Positions 33,383-42,274 of a stretch of 64,000 nucleotides of DNA are shown here, in pieces (position 1 is the first letter of the stretch; every line of letters begins with the position of its first letter). The DNA is from Arsenophonus sp052171275 (lineage in GTDB: Bacteria; Pseudomonadota; Gammaproteobacteria; Enterobacterales; Enterobacteriaceae). The translations under genes and the position numbers were made by a program. The stretch is from assembly GCA_052171275.1 (NCBI GenBank), contig CM125795.1, forward strand, positions 1,116,001-1,180,000, in the 5' to 3' direction. Below the pieces are notes generated by a model. That model searched no databases and was not told where the DNA came from. It was given only the letters and a program-made list of their open reading frames with translations.

Positions 33383-34501
33383 TTAAAACTTGTAAACTAA
33401 ACCTAAACCAATAATATTATTACTATTAACACCATATTTTTTAGAAAAATTGGTTTTCTTAATTAGATTAATTTTATAATCAACAGTAGCGGTTATATTT
33501 TTATTAAAATAATAGAAAGCGCCTAAAGAAATATATTTTTTGAGATTTTGATTTGTAGAATATTCAAGATCAATCAAATCTTTACCTTTAGATTGCAAGT
33601 AAGCAATAGATGATTTCAAATTTAACTCATCAAATAAATACTGAGCAACTAATTCAATGTTTTCAGTTTTATTAACATTATGCCTTGTATCATCCTTATC
33701 ATTAATTAATCTACCAATCCTAGTAGTATTATGTGTTTCACCATACATTGCTGCTAGATATAAATTATCGGCATCATATTTGATAGCAGCATTCCAACCT
33801 TCAGCACTCTTACCGCTAACCTTATAAGGAGCTTTATAGACATTAACTAGATTATGATTAGATCTACTATAAGCACCACCAACCTTAAGGCCAAAGCCAA
33901 TATCATAGTTGGTAGCTAAACCAAACCCATCACCATTATTTTTTAAGTAATTCGAACTACTTGTTTTATTACTTAAAGTATTTTTTCCTTGATACTGTAT
34001 AGCTAGATTCAATCCATCAACTAAACCAAAAAAATTAGTATTACGATAAGTTAATAAATTACGACTACGACCAGTCATGTAATTATCGATGCAAGACATA
34101 GAATCTGCACCATAAAGAGGTAAAACGTCAGTCCATGCATTTACTTCATAAAGAATGCCATAGTTACGACCATAGTCCAGTGAACCAAAGTTCGCGATCT
34201 TTAAACCAGCATAAGCTAATTTGTTTACATTTTCATTCTCAATAGATTCAATTTTACTGTTTTTAGTTTTCCATTCAGAATAACCAAAACCAGTTAATTG
34301 ATCAGATATTTTAGTATCACCTTTTATTGCAAAAGAAACACTAGAGGCATCGCCAGCTTTTGTTTTTCCAACAAAATGACGAACGTCAACTTTAGCATAT
34401 AAATCAACTTTGTTTCCGTCTTTATTATAAACTTCAATTGCGTTTACTGTACCAGCTAAGAATGGTGGTATAACTATTGCAAGAATATTACGCTTCATCA
34501 T
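33383..34501 (-). CDS. ompF: OmpF/OmpC-type general porin
   Basis: A trimeric 16-stranded outer-membrane porin for small hydrophilic solutes. The start at 34501 gives 372 residues beginning MMKRNILAIVIPPFLAG, with signal peptide cleavage after TVNA before IEVYNKDGNKVDLYAK; a gagg ribosome site precedes it. An upstream in-frame ATG (34540) would add 13 residues not found in the family. Conserved strands include FGSLDYGRNYGILYE, TYRNTNFFGLVDGLNLAIQYQGKN and the terminal Phe of GLGLVYKF needed for BAM insertion. The pore loop L3 reads TDVLPLYGADSMSCIDNY where E. coli has TDMLPEFGGD, so the constriction glutamate (Glu117) is Leu and a cysteine is added. The barrel arginines 42 and 82 align with Ser and Lys. 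It lies between asnS and aspC as ompF does in E. coli. Confidence 0.93.
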   Translation of the reverse strand: MMKRNILAIVIPPFLAGTVNAIEVYNKDGNKVDLYAKVDVRHFVGKTKAGDASSVSFAIKGDTKISDQLTGFGYSEWKTKNSKIESIENENVNKLAYAGLKIANFGSLDYGRNYGILYEVNAWTDVLPLYGADSMSCIDNYMTGRSRNLLTYRNTNFFGLVDGLNLAIQYQGKNTLSNKTSSSNYLKNNGDGFGLATNYDIGFGLKVGGAYSRSNHNLVNVYKAPYKVSGKSAEGWNAAIKYDADNLYLAAMYGETHNTTRIGRLINDKDDTRHNVNKTENIELVAQYLFDELNLKSSIAYLQSKGKDLIDLEYSTNQNLKKYISLGAFYYFNKNITATVDYKINLIKKTNFSKKYGVNSNNIIGLGLVYKF

Positions 34502-34570
34502 TATTATTATCCTCATTGGTGTTATTAAAACACCTACCATTATTAAAATAAATTAATAATCATTTTAAAC

Positions 34571-34589
34571 TATCTCTAAAAGAGAGATA
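34571..34589 (-). promoter_or_regulatory. Hairpin in the porin 5' leader
   Basis: A 7-bp stem tatctct/agagata with loop aaaag lies 70-88 nt upstream of the porin start. It is within the likely untranslated leader and could affect mRNA stability or translation. No known regulator site is implied. Confidence 0.3.
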
Positions 34590-34640
34590 TCGTCTTTTTT
34601 CTTTTATTAGTGTTTCATTGCTAAATATTTTTATCTACTC

Positions 34641-34680
34641 TGAAAATGATACAAAAACATAATATTTGTAACAAATAGAA
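34641..34680 (-). promoter_or_regulatory. Possible OmpR-binding repeats upstream of the porin
   Basis: Read on the minus strand the segment contains atttgttacaaatatt followed by tttttgtatcattttc. Both resemble the T-rich OmpR half-site with a gttaca-type core seen upstream of E. coli ompF, and the distance to the start codon (about 140-180 nt) is similar. In A/T-rich DNA this is suggestive only. Confidence 0.28.
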
Positions 34681-34709
34681 ATAATATATTTCAAAATATA
34701 AATAAATAG

Positions 34710-34733
34710 TACTTTTAATATTTATTAAAAGTA
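34710..34733 (-). terminator. Possible asnS terminator
   Basis: A 10-bp perfect stem tacttttaat/attaaaagta with a 4-nt loop lies 76 bp past the asnS stop and just before the porin promoter region. Confidence 0.4.
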
Positions 34734-34808
34734 TTTTTAAAAATAAAAACACATATATTTATTAAAATAAATATTTGAATATTTTATGTTTAAAAAACAA
34801 ATAAATAT

Positions 34809-36209
34809 TTAAAAATTTGCATTTCCAGGAATACGAGGAAATGGTATTGCTTCTCGGATATTTTCTATACCAGTAACATAAGTTACAAGACGTTCAAATC
34901 CTAGACCGAATCCAGCATGTGGAACATTACCATAACGAAACAAATCACGATACCAGTTATAATCTTGTTGATTAAGATTTATTTCTTTCATACGAGCATC
35001 CAATTTATTGAGTCTATCTTCACGTTGAGAGCCTCCAATAATTTCACCAATATTTGGTACTAACACATCCATAGCAGCAACAGTTTTATTGTCATCATTT
35101 AAACGCATATAAAAAGCTTTGATATCTTTTGGATAATTTTTAATAATTAATGGTGATTTAAAGTATTTTTCAGTTAAATAACGCTCATGTTCAGAAGATA
35201 GATCGATACCCCAATTTACTTGATTTTCAAAAATATGATCTGATTTCTTTAGTAATTTAATCACATCAGTATAATCAATTTTTATAAAATCAGAGGCAAT
35301 AAATTTTTCCAATTGCATAAAAATATTTTTATCTATTCGATTTGAGAAAAATATTAAATCATCATGACATTCTTGTAGAACCGATTTAAAAATATATTTT
35401 AACATTTTTTCAGCTAGATTATTGATATCATTCAAATCAGCAAAAGCAACTTCTACCTCAACCATCCAAAATTCAGCTAAATGACGACTAGTATTGGAAT
35501 GTTCTGCACGAAATGTTGGACCAAAGGTGTAGATTCTACTTAATGCGCAAGCATAAGCTTCACCATTTAACTGCCCAGAAACAGTTAAAAATGCTTCTTG
35601 ACCAAAAAAATCTTTATCAAAATTAATATCACCTTTATCTGTTAAAGGCAGATTGTTAAAATCTAATGTTGAGACACGAAACATTTTTCCAGCACCTTCA
35701 GTATTTGAAGTTGTAATAATTGGTGTTGATATCCAAAGATAACCATTTTCATTAAAAAAACGATGAATAGCTTGGGCTAATGTATTACGAACACGAGAAA
35801 TAGCACCGATAAGATTAGTGCGTGGACGTAAATGCGCTACTTCTCGTAAATATTTAATACTATGATGTTTAGCTGCTATTGGATAACTATTAGGGTTTTC
35901 TATCATTCCGACTACAACAACATTAGTTGCAGATAATTCAAATTTTTGTTCTTTACCTTTTGATAGCTTCACAATTCCAGTTATTTCAATCGAGCAACCG
36001 GTAGTTAGATTCAAAACTTCGTTTTTATAATTATCTAATCTATTATTTACAATAGCTTGCAATGAATTAAAACAGGAACCATCATAAATAGTAAGAAATG
36101 AAAAACCAGCTTTTGAATCTCTCCTTGTACGTACCCAACCACGAACGATAATCTCTTCACCTACTATTATACAACCTTGTAGTACTTCTACTATAGGTAC
36201 TATATTCAT
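34809..36209 (-). CDS. asnS: Asparaginyl-tRNA synthetase
   Basis: A class IIb aminoacyl-tRNA synthetase charging tRNA-Asn in the cytoplasm. The 466 residues equal the E. coli length. The N-terminal OB-fold anticodon-binding domain covers about residues 1-110 (GWVRTRRDSKAGFSFL, YDGSCFNSLQAIV). The catalytic domain has motif 1 around HRFFNENGYLWISTPIIT, motif 2 TFGPTFRAEHSNTSRHLAEFWMVE and motif 3 GFGLGFERLVTYVTGIENIREAIPFPR. An agagag site precedes the ATG. It lies between pncB and the porin gene, as in E. coli. All class II signature residues are intact; no sign of decay. Confidence 0.98.
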   Translation of the reverse strand: MNIVPIVEVLQGCIIVGEEIIVRGWVRTRRDSKAGFSFLTIYDGSCFNSLQAIVNNRLDNYKNEVLNLTTGCSIEITGIVKLSKGKEQKFELSATNVVVVGMIENPNSYPIAAKHHSIKYLREVAHLRPRTNLIGAISRVRNTLAQAIHRFFNENGYLWISTPIITTSNTEGAGKMFRVSTLDFNNLPLTDKGDINFDKDFFGQEAFLTVSGQLNGEAYACALSRIYTFGPTFRAEHSNTSRHLAEFWMVEVEVAFADLNDINNLAEKMLKYIFKSVLQECHDDLIFFSNRIDKNIFMQLEKFIASDFIKIDYTDVIKLLKKSDHIFENQVNWGIDLSSEHERYLTEKYFKSPLIIKNYPKDIKAFYMRLNDDNKTVAAMDVLVPNIGEIIGGSQREDRLNKLDARMKEINLNQQDYNWYRDLFRYGNVPHAGFGLGFERLVTYVTGIENIREAIPFPRIPGNANF

Positions 36210-36369
36210 AAAATACTCTCTTTAGATATTTAATTATTTGAATGTATTTAATTTTAGTTTCTAATAAACATTACATATACTTATATAGACTTAAAAATAA
36301 ATAAATGATATATTTAGAATAGGAATAATTATATAAAAAGATTTTTTGATATAAATTTAATTTATCTTA

Positions 36370-36398
36370 ATAAATTACTAATTTATAAAGTAATTTAT
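36370..36398 (-). terminator. Possible pncB terminator
   Basis: A 10-bp stem ataaattact/agtaatttat with a 9-nt loop starts 23 bp beyond the pncB stop on the minus strand. It is an A/T stem with no strong T-run. Confidence 0.3.
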
Positions 36399-36420
36399 AG
36401 TAGCAATTAGTTAAATATTA

Positions 36421-37635
36421 TCATCGAATTTTCCTACTATTCTTTATAGCAAAAGCCTTTTTTAAGCGATTAATAAATTCATTGTCATCACAGATAGTTT
36501 TTCCTGGGCTATCAGAGAGTTTAGCAACTGGTTTACCATTACATTCTACTAATTTTATAACAATATTAAGCGGTTTTACATTAGGAAAATTACATGTTAA
36601 TCTAGTTCCAATACCAAAAATTAGGTTAATACGATTATAAAAGTATTTATAAAATATCAATGCTTTTTCTAAGTCAAGGTTATTTGAAAAAACTAATGTT
36701 TTAGTCATCGGATCAATAGCTAATTTTTTATAATGATTTATTGCTTTTTCACCCCACTCTAAAGGATCACCAGAATCATTACGTAATCCTTGATAACGAT
36801 TAGCAAAAGTAATATCGAAATCTCGTAAGAAAGCATCCATTGTTATACAATCTGTTAAAGCAATACCTAATTGATCAGGATATTCATCTAGCCAACTTTG
36901 TAGTGCAACACGTTGACTATTAGATAGATCAGTGCTAATTTGTTGATGAGCTTGAAACCATTCATGAGCTTGCGTTCCAATAGGACTAAGTTGTAATTGT
37001 TGAGCTAATTTATAATTACTTGTTCCAACAAAATGAGGAGCATAATTTTTTAAAGCATTAATAATAGCATATTGAGTTGCATAAGAAAAACGCCTACGAG
37101 TACCAAAATCTATAAATTTAAATTTTTTTAAATCAATATTTTTTATATTTGCATTTTTATAAAAATATTTTATCAGTTTATGTAATTGTTTAATAGCATC
37201 TTCAACTGTTATATTAGGAGAACGATCTCGATGAATAACCTCACTAATTAAGGCCAGTAAAGGTACTTCCCAAAGGATAACTTCGTGCCATGGACCAATA
37301 ATTCTTAATGCTAATTGATTTTCTTTTGTACTACAAACCTTAACTTGACTTGGATTAAATCGAAAATTCTTCAACCAATCAAGATAATCAGTTTTAAAAA
37401 AAAGAAGATTATGCAGATAATGGTATTCATTTGATGTTAAAGTAATATTTGACATTAAATCTATTTGTTGACGTATAACTTTTACATAGTTACCAAGTCG
37501 TTCATTACTACGACAACGAAATTCTGCCACTACAGATACCTGATTATAGTTATGAAAGACAGCTTGTTGCATATGTAACTTATAAGCATCTGTATCTAAC
37601 AGTGATGTAATGATAGGTCGTAAATCTAAATTCAT
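36421..37635 (-). CDS. pncB: Nicotinate phosphoribosyltransferase PncB
   Basis: First step of the Preiss-Handler NAD salvage route: it joins nicotinate and PRPP to form nicotinate mononucleotide. The 404 residues (400 in E. coli) include SLLDTDAYKLHMQQAVFHNY at the N-terminus, LIDFGTRR-like FIDFGTRRRFSYATQ, FVGTSNYKLA, the phosphohistidine region GTQAHEWFQAHQQI, LTDCITMDAFLRDFD, GLRNDSGDP and VKLVECNGKPVAKLSDSPGK. The gagg ribosome-like element lies 15 nt upstream of the ATG, unusually far; an in-frame TAA three codons upstream rules out a longer protein. No NadR box was seen. Its retention suggests the symbiont takes up nicotinate from the host. Confidence 0.97.
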   Translation of the reverse strand: MNLDLRPIITSLLDTDAYKLHMQQAVFHNYNQVSVVAEFRCRSNERLGNYVKVIRQQIDLMSNITLTSNEYHYLHNLLFFKTDYLDWLKNFRFNPSQVKVCSTKENQLALRIIGPWHEVILWEVPLLALISEVIHRDRSPNITVEDAIKQLHKLIKYFYKNANIKNIDLKKFKFIDFGTRRRFSYATQYAIINALKNYAPHFVGTSNYKLAQQLQLSPIGTQAHEWFQAHQQISTDLSNSQRVALQSWLDEYPDQLGIALTDCITMDAFLRDFDITFANRYQGLRNDSGDPLEWGEKAINHYKKLAIDPMTKTLVFSNNLDLEKALIFYKYFYNRINLIFGIGTRLTCNFPNVKPLNIVIKLVECNGKPVAKLSDSPGKTICDDNEFINRLKKAFAIKNSRKIR

Positions 37636-37734
37636 AATGCGTTAGATTATCCTCACGGAAGCATTATTTTGAATTAAAATTAAAATACGATAAAGTATAT
37701 TTTTGATGTTATAAATGTAAAAGTAGCTCTATAT

Positions 37735-37800
37735 ATCTATTATTATAAAAATTCTAATAATCTATTTTGATATTATCAAAATATTTTTATAATAATAGAT
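37735..37800. repeat. Nested inverted repeat upstream of pncB
   Basis: Outer arms atctattattataaaaat (37735-37752) and 37783-37800 are perfect 18-mers. The interior holds a second stem, attttgat/atcaaaat. It lies 100-165 nt upstream of the pncB start, in the presumed promoter region. Confidence 0.75.
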
Positions 37801-38773
37801 ATTTTATAGAAATTAGTGAGAATCATTTTAAAGGGATGTTAATGTAAAATCTTAATAAGATTAAATTCTTTGTAACTAAAAATTACAAATTAATATAATA
37901 AAATTATCATAAATAATTAATTTAATTATATAGAAATTTAACTATAATTAATCTAAGTAAATTTATTATTAGACAATAGATATTAACAAGAAAAAATATA
38001 AATCTAATTATCAAATGATTGATTTATATCATAATTGATATTAAATTAGATTTTTTAATTAATTTAGCAGTAATTATTATTACACTATATTCTACTTCTA
38101 CTATCAAAAGTAATTATTATAATAAATATCTTAATATAACTATCTATCTATATATAATAGTGAAAGATTAACTCTTTTGTAGTTTACGTATTAATAATAA
38201 ACTATAAATTATTTATCATTAAAATAAAAAAACTAATTATTAACTCGATACCATAAAATTTTGTTATTAAAATTGTTAATATAATATTTTACTAAATACA
38301 TAATTATAGTATTTTATATTTTAGTTCTGATAAATATCATATAATTAATCTGAAATTAAAGGTTTTTAATTATATTAACTATTATTTTTAGATTAATTAT
38401 AAATTGAATATATTTTATAAATATTATTTATATCTGATGATATATTATCTTTATTATTATTTTTAGTTTTTTCAATTTGAAATCAAATTAAAAAACTAAA
38501 AATAAAAAATATTCATTACTATATAAATAGAATTGAATACATATTTTATAAATTAACTTATTTTTTTTGTTTATAGTATTATATATACTAATTTTTTTAT
38601 TATAATTATGTTTACTAAATTAATCATAATATAAGATTATCACTTTTTTGTTAATAAAATAAATATTTATCCAGATAACTTATTAATCATTTTTTTTAAA
38701 AACTCAATTTGTAATAAAATTAAATTTTATTTCTCTTACAATCATAATTTATACATAAACATGATTATTACAA

Positions 38774-38810
38774 TTAATTTCTTTAAAATGGTTAATTTTA
38801 AAGAAATTAA
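38774..38810. repeat. Inverted repeat, 16-bp perfect arms, 5-nt loop
   Basis: Arms ttaatttctttaaaat (38774-38789) and 38795-38810 are exact complements around ggtta. It is in gene-less DNA where pepN would have been. Confidence 0.8.
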
Positions 38811-40034
38811 GATTTATGTTTAAATATAAAATATTTGATGAATATAAATAAAATACAACAAATAAAAAACATTTTTTAAAATTACATAATTGATCTATCA
38901 TCATTATTTTATAATTTAAATAGTTAAATTAATATTATATTATATTATAATTAGTTTTACTAAGCTTCAAAGAAAACTTCACTAGTTAGTAAAAAATAGT
39001 TTTTCTTTAATTTACTCTTTCGTTGAATATAATTAGATAAAAATATATTCTGTTAATACATCTGTTTGCTTCATTAATTTTCAAAAATTATAGTAAAATA
39101 TTCATTTTATCTATCTTTATAAAATAATCAAAAAATAAATTAATTTATTAATCTTAATTCTTTATCTAAAAGCAAGAAAAGTTATTAAACTATCTACAAT
39201 ATATAATTTTAATTTTATTTTCATCATCTATATATTTGAAAAAATATATTTTCAATGATCCCTAGAAATAACTATTTTATAAAAATTAAAATATTTAATA
39301 AATTTCAGTAAAACTAAAAAAATAAACCTATAAATAAAGAATAATAATATTACTATTTAAATTTTTAAATATTATTTTATATTATAAAAAATAAAAATAT
39401 ATAATTGTTTTATATAATATAAAATATATCTATATCTTTAAACTTAATATTATTAATTAATATAAAACTTTCATTTTAATTAGATTTATTTACAAAAAAT
39501 ATTTTTATTTCTCTACAAATAAATCATATGAGTGAAATAAAATTAATTTATAAATTACTGATTAAATTAGTATTATTAATATCGTATGATAGTAATAAAT
39601 TCGCATTTTTTTTGATAAAAAATAATAAAATTATTATCTATTCATGTTAAAATAATCTAAATAAGTTTAAATAAGTATAAGATTTTCTTATTAATAATCA
39701 ATATTATTAATATATTACGATCTATTTTGTTCTATTAAATAGATTTAAACTATATATAATAAATTACTTGTGTTTAAAAATAAAATTTTTTAAATTATTA
39801 AAAATAATTGTGACTAGATAATGAAATTAATAATATTATTTATTTCATTTTATCTAAAAATTAGATACTAAAGTATCTTTTTATATTTATTTTAGTAAAT
39901 CATATAAATAAACTTTCAAATTTTAATATTAATTAAATTAATATAAAAAATATAAAGAAATTATTAAGAATTTTTCTTAATAAAAAATTAATACGTAATT
40001 TTAATAAAATTTACTTATTTTAATAAATAAATAA

Positions 40035-40240
40035 TCTGGTAACTTTTACCTATATAACATAACTAATCTAGTGTATTTCAAAGTATTAAATATTATCTAT
40101 ATAACTGCATACTTACTAAAAGTAATAATCTAATTTGGTGTTAGAACTTAAGAAATTAATATATTACACTTACTTTAATAAATTAATTTTATCTACTCAA
40201 TAAAATTGATACTTTATTTAATTGTGAATATTATAATAAG
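40035..40240 (+). pseudogene. pepN: Possible pepN remnant, C-terminal end
   Basis: One frame, broken by stops, reads SGNFYLYNITNL then AYLLKVI, stop, FGVRT, stop, EIN. It parallels the end of E. coli aminopeptidase N (SGYLFLVEMLTDL ... EPLIRLKRYDAKRQEKM) with one gap. Identities are few, but the position 0.6 kb before pyrD, on the same strand, and a gap length equal to pepN support it. Confidence 0.3.
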
Positions 40241-40843
40241 AATAGTTGATTTTTTTACTTATCGAATAACGATTATTTATAGTTAAAATTGAGTTATTTT
40301 TTTGCTAATTTTAACTTTTATTTTATAAAATCTATTACTTCTTTTATTCATATTAAGATATTACAATTATATATTTTTAATATATATTAATTAGTGTTAA
40401 ATAACACAATAAAAAAAATACCTCTTACTTGATAAAATTATTTATTTATACGTTATTATGAAATAACATATGACTTTATTTATTTTGTATTAAAATAATT
40501 AAAAAATAACTAATTTTTCTATTTATCTATTCATTAAATTACCAATATGTCTAAGATTAATAATAATTTATTTTAATAAATTTCTTATGTTTTCCAATAA
40601 AATTATCAATTAATTTAAATTACTCATTTTTATAAATTATCTTTAATAATGCTTAATCTATAAATCTTAATTTTCTTTTTATTTGTTATATAACTTACAT
40701 AAAAAAGTTTTATATTTGATATATTTAAATTATAATAATTATATATAAATATCATTTAAATTTAATTTATATATAATCAATATAACATTTTATGGTGAAA
40801 ATATAAATATATTTATTTTTATTAAAAGATATAGGTATAGTTA

Positions 40844-41854
40844 ATGTTTTACTCTCTTATTCGAAAGGTACTATTTTGTTTAAATCCAGAACAAGCTCAC
40901 AAAATTATTTTTCGACAACTTAAATATATTATACATTCACCACTACAGTTTATGATTAAACAATCTGTTAATTTCAAACCAATAACTTGCATGGGATTAA
41001 GATTTAAAAATCCATTAGGATTAGCCGCTGGTTTTGATAAAAATGGTGAATGTATTGATGCTTTTGGTGCAATGGGGTTTGGTTTCATAGAAATAGGAAC
41101 AGTTACACCTTATCCACAACCTGGTAATGAAAAACCTCGACTATTTAGATTACTTGAAGTTGATGGACTAATAAATTGTATGGGATTCAATAATCTAGGT
41201 GTTGATAATTTAATTAAGAATGTTAAAAAATCGAAATATAGTGGAATAATTGGCATTAATATTGGTAAGAATAAAGATACTCCAATTGAACGCGCTAAAG
41301 AAGATTATTTAATTTGTATGGAAAAAATTTTTTCTTATACAGATTATATTGTTGTTAATATTTCTTCACCTAATACGCCTGATTTAAGGTTATTACAGTA
41401 TGGTGAATTATTGGATGATTTATTAAATTCAATTAAAAATAAACAACTTTTATTAACAAAACAACATCTAAAATATGTACCAATAGTAATAAAAATCGCA
41501 CCTGATTTAACAGAAAAAGAAATTATACAAATTACTAATAGTTTAATTCGTTGCCAAATTGATGGTATTGTGGCAACAAATAGTACTTTAGATAGAAATT
41601 TAGTGAAAGGATTAAAGTATTCAAATAAAGCTGGTGGGTTAAGTGGAAGGCCTATTCAATTTAAAAGTACTGAGATTATTCGTTTATTATCAAAAGAATT
41701 AAAAGGAAAGCTGCCAATAATTGGTGTTGGTGGGATCGATTCTTTAATTGCAGCTAGAGAAAAACTTGCAGCAGGAGCATCGTTATTACAAATTTATTCA
41801 GGATTTATTTATCATGGACCAAGACTTATTAAAAATATTATTAATAATATTTAA
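40844..41854 (+). CDS. pyrD: Dihydroorotate dehydrogenase (quinone) PyrD
   Basis: A class 2 FMN enzyme on the inner face of the cytoplasmic membrane that oxidises dihydroorotate to orotate with quinone, the fourth step of pyrimidine synthesis. It has 336 residues, as in E. coli. The N-terminal amphipathic membrane anchor is MFYSLIRKVLFCLNPEQAH. FMN and substrate motifs are GLAAGFDKNGECIDAFGAMGFGFIEIGTVTPYPQPGN, the catalytic-serine region VVNISSPNTPDLRLLQ, IKIAPDLTEKE, VATNSTLDR and IIGVGGIDSL near the end. A short agg element stands before the ATG. The stop codon lies inside an inverted repeat. An overlapping 82-codon frame at 41748-41996 is a shadow. Confidence 0.98.
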   Translation: MFYSLIRKVLFCLNPEQAHKIIFRQLKYIIHSPLQFMIKQSVNFKPITCMGLRFKNPLGLAAGFDKNGECIDAFGAMGFGFIEIGTVTPYPQPGNEKPRLFRLLEVDGLINCMGFNNLGVDNLIKNVKKSKYSGIIGINIGKNKDTPIERAKEDYLICMEKIFSYTDYIVVNISSPNTPDLRLLQYGELLDDLLNSIKNKQLLLTKQHLKYVPIVIKIAPDLTEKEIIQITNSLIRCQIDGIVATNSTLDRNLVKGLKYSNKAGGLSGRPIQFKSTEIIRLLSKELKGKLPIIGVGGIDSLIAAREKLAAGASLLQIYSGFIYHGPRLIKNIINNI

Positions 41855-41879
41855 TTTTAATTTAAAATTAAATATTATT
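41843..41879 (+). terminator. Palindrome spanning the pyrD stop codon
   Basis: Arms 41843-41860 and 41862-41879 are perfect 18-mers around one T. The left arm contains the last three codons and TAA of pyrD, and gaatttttattt follows. It may act as a terminator or an mRNA 3' protective stem. Confidence 0.45.
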
Positions 41880-42245
41880 GAATTTTTATTTATTAATATT
41901 AGATTCTATAATCTAATTATTTATCAAATTTATATTTTATATAAAAATATATTTTTTATTTTATATAATATCTTTCTATTAACTAAATTAATATAAATTA
42001 AAACTAAAAACATAAATAATTTAATTAAATTTTTTATATATAAAATATAATAATCGCTGTAATAGATGTCTATTATGATAATAAATATTAAAGAACTAAA
42101 TTAAACATAATTAATTTAGTTATTACTTTGCTTTTTTTAATAAAAGATACTTTTATTTAACTAAATAAGATTAGATTATTTTTAGAATATTAAAAATATA
42201 TATAATCAATATAATTATTAATCACTAAATAATTTACTAATAATA

Positions 42246-42274
42246 ATCAAATGTTATCATATAAGTATTATATT
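42246..42274 (+). repeat. 29-bp dispersed direct repeat, copy 1
   Basis: The core caaatgttatcatataa followed by a tattatatt tail recurs at 44543-44571 with one mismatch (g/a). Flanks differ, so it is not part of a longer duplication. Confidence 0.75.

Larger units (their letters stand above)
37636..40843. other. 3.2 kb gap replacing pepN
   Basis: In E. coli pepN (about 2.6 kb) diverges from pncB at this place and precedes pyrD. No intact frame remains, but the gap is of the right size and a possible C-terminal fragment is readable at 40035-40240. Inverted repeats occur at 37735-37800, 38460-38503 (20-bp arms with one bulged base) and 38774-38810. Confidence 0.55.

Noticed and set aside
37636..37800. 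Search for a NadR operator upstream of pncB
   Set aside because: No TGTTTA-N6-TAAACA-type palindrome is present; the inverted repeat there has a different sequence.
41748..41996. 82-codon frame overlapping the pyrD 3' end
   Set aside because: Shadow frame of pyrD running into A/T spacer; no family resemblance.
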